In this document: positions 33,328 to 40,229 of the stretch, one piece after another | Layout: every line of letters starts with the position of its first letter | Numbering within the stretch: the stretch's first letter is position 1 | NCBI GenBank assembly: GCA_910577875.1 | Contig: CAJTNY010000005.1 | Location: forward strand, 15,502 to 79,501 | Length of the DNA: 64,000 nucleotides | From: an uncultured Christensenella sp. | Lineage (GTDB): Bacteria; Bacillota; Clostridia; Christensenellales; Borkfalkiaceae | Reading direction: 5' to 3' | The notes under the pieces: model-generated | What the model was told of the DNA's origin: nothing | Databases searched by the model: none | Seen by the model: only the letters and a program-made list of their open reading frames with translations | Position numbers and translations under genes: made by a program

Positions 33328-34677
33328 TTGTTATACGAACAGATGTACGGCGATTTATATCATCAACTGTACGGCTATATTTTTGCGCTTCAATTGCTGT
33401 TTTGCCTTATAATTTTTATTATTTATCAGCCGAGAAAAAATTATTTTCCTATGCGCACGGTAATAAGTTTTTCCGGCTATTTTCTTTTGGTGACGGCGAC
33501 ATGGGCTATTATCCGTGTGATTAACGGCGGAAACCCTGTTTATTCGCCGGTCTATTTTATTCTCGTAACGATTTATCTTGCCGCTGCGGCTTTTATCAGT
33601 TTAAGAATCAATATTCTCGGCGCTGTATATTTTGCAACGGGCGCGTACGCCGTTCAGCATACGGCATATTCCGCAGGAAATATTATCCGCTATCTTTTTT
33701 CTTTCGAATTGCCGACTTGGGCGGAAATTTTTATCTTTGACTTTTTTGTATATTGCGTAACCGGCGCAGTGTTCTTTCTCGTTTTCGTCCGTCCGAGACG
33801 CAGTAAGTTCGCTTCTGATATTTACGATGGACGAGCTTTCGTAATTTCGTTTTGTATTATTTTAATTTGCATATTGCTCAGTTCGTTCTCGGATAATATT
33901 TTCGCCGAATATTTAAAACGCGAAGTGGATGTCCGTATGATGCGCGTTTTTACGAGCACTTATGCGGCGGTAAGCTGTATATCCGCAATTGTAATACAGT
34001 TCGGTTTTTTAAAAGAAAAAAAACTTACCGACGATAACGCGGTTTTGGAACATATGATGCATACCGAAAGAAAGCATCACGAGATGTCCAAAGAAACAAT
34101 AGATATAATAAACGCAAAGTGTCACGATTTAAAACATCAGCTCGCATTGCTGGAAAAACTTGACGACAAAGCCGCGAGAAAAGCTTACTTGGACGAGCTA
34201 AGCGAATGTATAGCTTTTTACGACAGTACCGCGCAGACAGGCAACGACGCGCTTGACATAGTTTTGTCAGAAAAAGGCTTACTGTGCGAGAAAAACGAAA
34301 TAGCGTTCAGCTGTCTTGCGGACGGCGCGAAGCTTTCGTTCCTCAGCCCTACCGATATTGCTTCGCTTTTCGGCAACGCTTTGGACAACGCAATTGAAAA
34401 AGAACTTACGGAAAATCCCGACAGGCGTTTTATCAGTCTTTCGGTAAAAGAAGAAAAGGGTTTCATATACGTACATATCGACAACTATTGCAGCAGTGAA
34501 ATCGAGTTTGAGGACGGTTTCCCGAAGACAACGAAAAAAGATACTCGCTACCACGGATTCGGAACAAAGAGTATAAGCAATATCGTAAGCAAATACTCGG
34601 GCGAGCTTATTATGAGCGTGGACGACGAACGTTTCAATCTCGATATTCTGTTTCCGGTTACGGTTTGTTCAACTTAA
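33328..34677 (+). CDS. GHKL-domain sensor histidine kinase (AgrC/NatK-like)
   Basis: A 449-aa membrane kinase paired with the LytTR regulator. The N-terminal 230 residues hold about six hydrophobic helices and no large extracytoplasmic domain, which suits sensing of a peptide or lipid-phase signal. A dimerisation helix with KCHDLKHQLALLEKL (phospho-acceptor H) and a GHKL ATPase with FGNALDNAIEKE (N-box) and GFGTKSISNI (G-box) follow. The start is TTG, 7 bases after a perfect AAGGAGG. No agrB/agrD-like pheromone genes are adjacent, so the signal is unknown. A terminator follows. Confidence 0.9.
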   Translation: MLYEQMYGDLYHQLYGYIFALQLLFCLIIFIIYQPRKNYFPMRTVISFSGYFLLVTATWAIIRVINGGNPVYSPVYFILVTIYLAAAAFISLRINILGAVYFATGAYAVQHTAYSAGNIIRYLFSFELPTWAEIFIFDFFVYCVTGAVFFLVFVRPRRSKFASDIYDGRAFVISFCIILICILLSSFSDNIFAEYLKREVDVRMMRVFTSTYAAVSCISAIVIQFGFLKEKKLTDDNAVLEHMMHTERKHHEMSKETIDIINAKCHDLKHQLALLEKLDDKAARKAYLDELSECIAFYDSTAQTGNDALDIVLSEKGLLCEKNEIAFSCLADGAKLSFLSPTDIASLFGNALDNAIEKELTENPDRRFISLSVKEEKGFIYVHIDNYCSSEIEFEDGFPKTTKKDTRYHGFGTKSISNIVSKYSGELIMSVDDERFNLDILFPVTVCST

Positions 34678-34683
34678 AACGGT

Positions 34684-34731
34684 AATCCCGTCTCTCTTTT
34701 GTCGTTTAAAAGATAAAAGAGAGACGGGATT
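34684..34731 (+). terminator. Terminator after the sensor kinase
   Basis: A 17-bp perfect stem AATCCCGTCTCTCTTTT and its complement, a 14-base loop, then TTTTTT. It isolates the two-component genes from the glycosidase locus. Confidence 0.85.
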
Positions 34732-34775
34732 TTTTAGTTAAAAATGAAAATATACAACAAAATCTTGCCGAATTT

Positions 34776-34805
34776 ACCATAATTCATACCAAATTAACCA
34801 CAATT
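34776..34805 (+). promoter_or_regulatory. Candidate LytTR-type direct repeats
   Basis: ACCATAATT (34776) and ACCACAATT (34797) start exactly 21 bp apart (9-bp elements, 12-bp spacing), the spacing described for AgrA/LytTR sites, with a third partial copy ACCAAATTA between them. The bases match the published LytTR consensus only loosely. Position is about 70-100 bp upstream of the possible transcription start, right for an activator. Confidence 0.3.
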
Positions 34806-34917
34806 CGTCTGTTTTTAAAAAATAATGTAATAATTTTTGCGGTAAGTTAAATTGCACGATAATTACGGTTCTTTTTCAGTTTCGTTTTTTCTTTGGCTTG
34901 AACCGTAGGGAATTTAG

Positions 34918-34974
34918 ATGATAAGGAGGCGACCGCAAATTATTCGGCAGGCAGTAACAGAGCAATTCCTTTAA
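34918..34974 (+). CDS. Possible 18-codon leader peptide
   Basis: ATG to TAA encodes a short basic peptide starting MIRRRPQ, with AGGGA 6 bases upstream. It lies in the long leader before the GH3 gene. An AAGGAGG inside it has no start codon at a usable distance. Short ORFs arise by chance, so support is weak. Confidence 0.2.
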   Translation: MIRRRPQIIRQAVTEQFL

Positions 34975-35062
34975 TACGGTTTTGTTCAAATGACGAAACA
35001 GTTTTCGTCTTAGGTGTGACGAACGTAAGTTCGCAAATTTAAAAAATAAGGAGAATCGAAAG

Positions 35063-38000
35063 GTGAGAAAAATTTTTAAAACAGGCAGAAAAACAGGGCG
35101 CGCGCTTATAGCCGTTACTATGGCTGCGGCAATGTCTGTTCCCGTAATCGGCAGCGCTATGTTTGCGGGAAACAAACTCAGCGCGGATGCGGAAATTTAT
35201 ACGAGCAGTTACGATACGCAAAACGCGCTTTCCGAGGCACAGCACGCGCTCAATCAAAAAATAATCGAAGAGGGTACCGTTCTTTTAAAGAATAAAGACA
35301 ACGCCCTTCCTTTAAAAGGCAACGATAAGAAAGTCACGGTATTCCACAGCTTCTATAATCCGGAAGACTGGTCTCAGTCCGAAGGCGCAATGGTCTTATC
35401 GGGCGGCGGTTCCGGCAATATATGGGTAAACCCCAAAGACAAGTGCGAGGGTACGGAAGCCACGCACGGCTGTCATACGCTCTATAACGGTTTGGCGGAC
35501 CACGAATACGATTACAATAAAGCGCTTCTTGACGTTTATTTCGAGAAAAATGCTTGGAACGAAGACCGTCCTACGGAGTTCTGCGATGTAAACGGACCCA
35601 AGATGGATTTGTTAAAGGGCAAGGAATCGTCTTTCACCGATTATAACGGTGCGGCTATTATTACTATTTCAAGACTCGAAACGGAGTCTCAGGACAATTA
35701 CGAGCCGTATATGGGAATTAGTGATAAAGCGTTCCTGCGCGACCCCGCACAACCCGAAAAACATTATCTTCAACTCAGGGATAAGGAAAAAGAATTAATC
35801 GAATACGCGAAAACAAAGTTTGCGAAAGTAGTCGTGCTTCTCAATACGGCGGCTCCTATGGAAGTCGATTATCTTCAGACAAGCGACAGCGTCGACGCAG
35901 TTCTCTGGATAGGTTATCCCGGCGAGAGCGGTCTTAAAGATATTCCAGGCGTACTCGACGGTACGGTAAGTCCTTCGGGCAGAACGGTCGATACCTGGGT
36001 AAAGGATATGAGCAAAGACCCTACCTGGCAGAATTTCGGAGACAACTCGCAAAATTATACCGATTTATCTGCGCATAATACCGTACTCGATAAAAACGGC
36101 GATATTTATTATCTCGATAAGGAACTTGCCGAAGATCCCGATTTCGTGGACGACGGTTCCAACTCGTATCACAGCGTTGATTACGCGGAAGGTATTTACC
36201 TCGGTTATCGTTATTACGAAACGAAAGCAACCGTAATGAACGAGGCGCAGGCGGGAAGCGGCGATACCTGGTACGAAGAAAACGTAACTTATCCTTTCGG
36301 TTACGGTCTTTCGTATACATCGTTTACTCAGGAAATCGTCGGTACACCCGTGACGAGCGGTGATACGATTTCTTTCAGCGTAAAAGTTACGAACACGGGC
36401 GATGTTGCCGGCAAGGAAGTGGTGCAGATTTACTATAACCCGCCTTACACTCCCGGCGGAATCGAAAAGGCGAGCGCAAATCTCGTCGCGTTCGACAAAA
36501 CCGGTTTAATCGCGGCGGGCCAAAGCGAGACGGTGACTGTTTCTTTCGATAAGAGAGATATGTCGTCCTGGAATCTTAACGCGGGCAATTACATCTTAGA
36601 GGACGGAAAATACGAGATTTCTTTAAATAAAGATTCTCATAACAAATGGGAAACTTTCGAATATACTCATTCGGCGGACAGCGAGTATACCGAAGACGAA
36701 ACGACGGGTACCGCTTATACTAAACTTTTCTCTGGCGACGATATGTTTAACGTAGATAAGTCCAAATATACGGCGGACGGTACGGGGGTCGACTTTATGT
36801 CGAGAGCTACTGGACTCGAACTGCCCGAAACCGCGGGCGACGTAAGATTCAGTGACGAAGCTATAAATTATCTCGACTCGCAGAATACGTACGTATCTAC
36901 GCAGGATAAATCGACCGACCCTTGGGTGGTTGACGCGGTTATTCCCGCGGAATGGTCGCAGGCAGAAGATACTTCCAATAAAGAAACCATTAAATTATAT
37001 CAGATGACCGGTATTGAAGAAGATGCAAAATGGGTCGAATTTATGAACCAGCTTACCTGGGACGAAATGAAAACTCTCGTCAGCTCTGGATTGTTTAATA
37101 CAGCCGCTCTCGAAAGAATCGGTAAACCCAGAACAAGCGATACCGACGGTCCCGCGCAAATAGGCGCGTCAGCGGGAGGAAGAGGCTTCGGCTGGTGTGC
37201 GGCGGTCAATATATCGAGCACCTGGAACGATGACCTTGCGGAGCAATTCGGAACAATGGTCGGCGAAGAAGCTATACACAGCGAAACCAATCAAGGCACT
37301 CTGATAACGGGTTGGTACGGTCCCGGTATGAATATTCACCGTAATCCTTATTGCGGAAGAAACTTCGAGTACTATTCCGAAGACGGACTTTTAGCGGGCA
37401 AAATCGCGGCGGGCGCGGTAAGAGGCGCGGCGAGCAGAGGACTTATTACTTATCTTAAACACCTCGCTTTGAACAATCAGGAAACGAACAGAACTACTAA
37501 CGGCGGAGTCTGCACCTGGACGAACGAGCAGGCGATGCGCGAAATTTATCTTAAACCTTTCGAGTATGCGGTTAAAGAGGGCGGAGCAACGGGTATGATG
37601 TGTGCGTTCAACCGTATCGGCGGCGTTCCTGCGGGGGCGAACTACAATCTGTTTGTAAAGCTTCTCGAAGACGAATGGGGCTTTGACGGATTAGCGGTTA
37701 CGGATTATTATGAGGGTTCGAGCTGGGGCTGGCCCGGAAATATGGTGGTTCGCTGTCATATGTTCCCTATGGGTGATTACGCAGGCGAAAGAAACGTTGC
37801 AAGAAGAATCGACGGTACCTGGGACGCGGAAAAAGGTCGTCCCGTAGTCGACGGCGAGGCACAGGACGCGCTCTATTACGCGGTTCGCACGACCGCACAG
37901 CGTATGCTTAAAGCAGTTGCTAATTCTAACGCAAAAAATCTCGAAGCTGGAATTTTCTCTGATTTAACTTATACGGTTATTCAAGGCGAAGTTGGGTATA

Positions 38001-38977
38001 TTCCTTTTTCAAGTGTTATCGGTTTAGAAAGAGACGTTGACATTATTCGCGTAGAGGGTACTGCTGACGATGCAACACAGTGCAATCCTATTGATGGAAC
38101 TAATTTCTATATGCCAAGCGGAGACTTTAACGGTACTTATCTGAGAGCAGGTAAATATGAGTTTACATTAAATATTACGCTTAATGCAGATAAGTGGGGC
38201 GAAAATAAAGGTTTAACAGGCAAGAAAAAACTGATATTTAACGTTCTTCCCGCATTTGAAATCGAAGAAGAAGGTTTAAGCGGTCAGGTTGACGTAGAGT
38301 ATGAACATAAAATCAACTTTATAGATTATGACAAAGCTGACGATAACGGCGTTACGAGTATAAGAAAAGATAAACAATGGTTTAAGGCTGAGGGGTTGCC
38401 TTTGGGACTTGAACTTCTTCCTGACGGTACAATTACAGGTATTCCCAAAGAGGACGGAACTTTTGAAGTAACCGCTTATTACGACAATCTTTGGGGTACG
38501 AATACCAAATGGGAGTATAAATTTACTCTTGAAATAGCCGAAAAAGCTATTATCAGAACCGAGTTCAAGACCGAAGACGGAAAACTTTGGTACAAACACA
38601 GCGACCAAGGCGACGATGCATGGCAGGTAGTTATCGACCTTAACGAGTTCAAAGGCGATAAAGGCGACGCTGGCGCGGCTCCTACGATAAGCGAAGACGG
38701 TTACTGGGTAATTAACGGAGAAAAGACCGAATTCAAAGCTACCGGCGATAAAGGCGACAAGGGCGATACTCCCGTACTCACAATAAGCGAGGACGGATAT
38801 TGGGTAATCGACGGTGTTAAGACGGATGTTAAAGCTACCGGCGATAAAGGCGATACAGGTGAAAAAGGCAGCGGCTGTAACGGCTCAATAGACGTTATAT
38901 CTACGGCGGCAACTTCGGTTGCGTTCCTTATTGCAGGCGCAGTAATTTTCATCGTAAGACGCAAAAAGAAGAATTAA
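35063..38977 (+). CDS. Surface-anchored family 3 glycoside hydrolase with swapped domains and collagen-like stalk
   Basis: A 1304-aa exported enzyme, probably a beta-glucosidase or beta-xylosidase. A signal peptide (to about 42) is followed by the GH3 alpha/beta-sandwich domain (about 60-400), a fibronectin III-like domain (about 420-530) and then the TIM barrel (about 640-960) with TDTDGPAQIG, GWYGPGMNIHRNPYCGRNFEYYSEDG, YLKHLALNNQETNR and nucleophile D881 in VTDYYEG. Usual GH3 enzymes have the barrel first, so the order is circularly permuted, as in some ruminal Clostridia. Next come a putative-Ig-like domain (LPLGLELLPDGTITGIPKEDG), two YWVI/GDKGDKGD repeats, a membrane helix and RRKKKN. 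The start is GTG, 9 bases after AAGGAG. Confidence 0.92.
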   Translation: MRKIFKTGRKTGRALIAVTMAAAMSVPVIGSAMFAGNKLSADAEIYTSSYDTQNALSEAQHALNQKIIEEGTVLLKNKDNALPLKGNDKKVTVFHSFYNPEDWSQSEGAMVLSGGGSGNIWVNPKDKCEGTEATHGCHTLYNGLADHEYDYNKALLDVYFEKNAWNEDRPTEFCDVNGPKMDLLKGKESSFTDYNGAAIITISRLETESQDNYEPYMGISDKAFLRDPAQPEKHYLQLRDKEKELIEYAKTKFAKVVVLLNTAAPMEVDYLQTSDSVDAVLWIGYPGESGLKDIPGVLDGTVSPSGRTVDTWVKDMSKDPTWQNFGDNSQNYTDLSAHNTVLDKNGDIYYLDKELAEDPDFVDDGSNSYHSVDYAEGIYLGYRYYETKATVMNEAQAGSGDTWYEENVTYPFGYGLSYTSFTQEIVGTPVTSGDTISFSVKVTNTGDVAGKEVVQIYYNPPYTPGGIEKASANLVAFDKTGLIAAGQSETVTVSFDKRDMSSWNLNAGNYILEDGKYEISLNKDSHNKWETFEYTHSADSEYTEDETTGTAYTKLFSGDDMFNVDKSKYTADGTGVDFMSRATGLELPETAGDVRFSDEAINYLDSQNTYVSTQDKSTDPWVVDAVIPAEWSQAEDTSNKETIKLYQMTGIEEDAKWVEFMNQLTWDEMKTLVSSGLFNTAALERIGKPRTSDTDGPAQIGASAGGRGFGWCAAVNISSTWNDDLAEQFGTMVGEEAIHSETNQGTLITGWYGPGMNIHRNPYCGRNFEYYSEDGLLAGKIAAGAVRGAASRGLITYLKHLALNNQETNRTTNGGVCTWTNEQAMREIYLKPFEYAVKEGGATGMMCAFNRIGGVPAGANYNLFVKLLEDEWGFDGLAVTDYYEGSSWGWPGNMVVRCHMFPMGDYAGERNVARRIDGTWDAEKGRPVVDGEAQDALYYAVRTTAQRMLKAVANSNAKNLEAGIFSDLTYTVIQGEVGYIPFSSVIGLERDVDIIRVEGTADDATQCNPIDGTNFYMPSGDFNGTYLRAGKYEFTLNITLNADKWGENKGLTGKKKLIFNVLPAFEIEEEGLSGQVDVEYEHKINFIDYDKADDNGVTSIRKDKQWFKAEGLPLGLELLPDGTITGIPKEDGTFEVTAYYDNLWGTNTKWEYKFTLEIAEKAIIRTEFKTEDGKLWYKHSDQGDDAWQVVIDLNEFKGDKGDAGAAPTISEDGYWVINGEKTEFKATGDKGDKGDTPVLTISEDGYWVIDGVKTDVKATGDKGDTGEKGSGCNGSIDVISTAATSVAFLIAGAVIFIVRRKKKN
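38656..38877 (+). repeat. Duplicated collagen-like stalk segment inside the GH3 gene
   Basis: Two copies of a unit of about 26-30 residues (ISEDGYWVINGEKTEFKAT and ISEDGYWVIDGVKTDVKAT) alternate with GDKGDKGD tracts, made of G-x-y triplets. This is probably a rigid spacer between the catalytic part and the membrane anchor; copy number may vary between strains. Confidence 0.7.
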
Positions 38978-39000
38978 CGTTTTTCCACTTATTACTTAAA

Positions 39001-39047
39001 GATAGCAAATTTCCGATAGCGGTGAACCCGCTATCGGAAGAGCTATC
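39001..39047 (+). promoter_or_regulatory. Nested hairpin in front of the lipoprotein ribosome site
   Basis: TTCCGATAGCGG pairs with CCGCTATCGGAA around a 5-base loop, enclosed by an outer GATAGC/GCTATC pair. Because GATAGC occurs twice on the left and GCTATC twice on the right, alternative pairings are possible. The AGAGGAGG ribosome site begins 8 bases downstream. No T-run follows, so this is more likely a processing, stability or translation-control element than a terminator. Confidence 0.5.
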
Positions 39048-39068
39048 GAAATTTCAGAGGAGGCTATT

Positions 39069-40226
39069 ATGAATAAAATTGCTAAAAAAATAGGAGTAGC
39101 GGCTTTAACGGTGTCTATGTTGGCAGGTATATTCGCTTTTGCCGCATGCGATAACGACGAAAAAAATGGTGGAAAAACTGACGGACATACTCATACGCCG
39201 GTAAAAGTCGACGCAGTTTCAGCAGGCTGCGAAACCGACGGAAATAAACTTTATTATACCTGCGACTGCGGCAAATGGTTTGAGGACGTAGAATGTACTA
39301 AAGAAATCACCGAACATGTGAGCGTAGAAATAAAGGCACCGGGACACGATTGGGACGGCGGTGTAATTTCCGAAGACGGTACTTTAAAAACAATTTCGTG
39401 CCGTAACTGCGACGAAACCAAGACCGAAACGGTCACGGTTACGACTACATATACAATAACATATAATTTAAACTACGACGGCGCGCCTGTCGCCGAGGTT
39501 CTCAGATACGAGGGAGGGGTTGCGGCTTCCGAGCCTAAAAAGCCAAATCATCCCGATAACGATTATGTATTCGGAGGGTGGTACCTCGAAGAAAGTTGTA
39601 AAACTAAATACGACTTTAATCTGCCTATGACAGCGAATCTTACGCTGTACGCGAAATGGAAACAGGAAACGCAATACGTTTTTGAGGCTGAATATACGAA
39701 AATAAAAACGCTTAGCGGAGTAGGCTGGTCCAATGAAGCAAAGGGCTTGGATATGATAATGCGCGATAAAGGCGGCGTATCCGGCGCGAGCAACGGTTTC
39801 TACGTTGGCTACTTATACAGAAACGGATTGACTTTGACTTTTAAAATCAATTCCGACGTTGCGGTTGACGACGCTACGCTTACGCTTAGAGTAAGCGGAG
39901 AGATGACGGAATCTATTATTCTCACGGGCGACGAGTATACGATAAAAGTAAATGATAGCAAGATAGACTATGCCGGCATATCGATAACTGGTATAGACCC
40001 TAAACCCGACGCGCCCAAACACGAATTCCAGGACGTTTTAGTAACCGCGTCTTTAAACCTCGTTGCGGGTGAAAATACTATAACGCTTACAACGAGTAAC
40101 GGTATAAAACTTGGCGGTACGGCTACCGCTACCGCTCCGCTCGTAGACTGTATCAAAATACTTTCTACGTCTGTGCTGACCTGGTCGCCTATCGAATCCA
40201 ATATCGAGGGTTGGAGCGAGGAGTAA
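39069..40226 (+). CDS. Lipoprotein with InlB-type repeat and carbohydrate-binding-like C-terminus
   Basis: A 385-aa lipoprotein. The signal peptide ends in the lipobox FAAC with lipidated C27. Residues 40-115 form a Cys-paired segment (AGCETDGNKLYYTCDCGKWF...SCRNCDET) often seen in clostridial surface proteins. Residues 128-197 are a Listeria-Bacteroides (InlB B) repeat: YNLNYDGAP, then FGGWYLEESCKTKYDF and TLYAKWK. The C-terminal 185 residues are beta-rich (FEAEYTKI...ASNGFYVGYLYRNGLTLTFKI), resembling CBM6/35-type carbohydrate-binding modules. It ends 3 bp before a second GH3 gene, so it may dock the glycosidases on their glycan. No catalytic motif was seen. Confidence 0.85.
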   Translation: MNKIAKKIGVAALTVSMLAGIFAFAACDNDEKNGGKTDGHTHTPVKVDAVSAGCETDGNKLYYTCDCGKWFEDVECTKEITEHVSVEIKAPGHDWDGGVISEDGTLKTISCRNCDETKTETVTVTTTYTITYNLNYDGAPVAEVLRYEGGVAASEPKKPNHPDNDYVFGGWYLEESCKTKYDFNLPMTANLTLYAKWKQETQYVFEAEYTKIKTLSGVGWSNEAKGLDMIMRDKGGVSGASNGFYVGYLYRNGLTLTFKINSDVAVDDATLTLRVSGEMTESIILTGDEYTIKVNDSKIDYAGISITGIDPKPDAPKHEFQDVLVTASLNLVAGENTITLTTSNGIKLGGTATATAPLVDCIKILSTSVLTWSPIESNIEGWSEE

Positions 40227-40229
40227 TAA

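Larger units (their letters stand above)
34740..35062 (+). other. Long leader/control region before the first GH3 gene
   Basis: This gene-poor stretch holds three ACC-n-AATT-like repeats (34776, 34788, 34797), a possible promoter TTGCGG-17-TAATTA (34837-34865), a stem TACGGTTC/GAACCGTA (34864-34907), a possible 18-codon leader ORF, and two small hairpins just before the AAGGAG ribosome site: GACGAAA/TTTCGTC at 34992-35009, and CGAAC-GTAA-GTTCG with a GNRA loop at 35020-35033. A transcript from that promoter would carry a leader of about 190 nt. It matches no riboswitch that I recognise. Confidence 0.4.
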
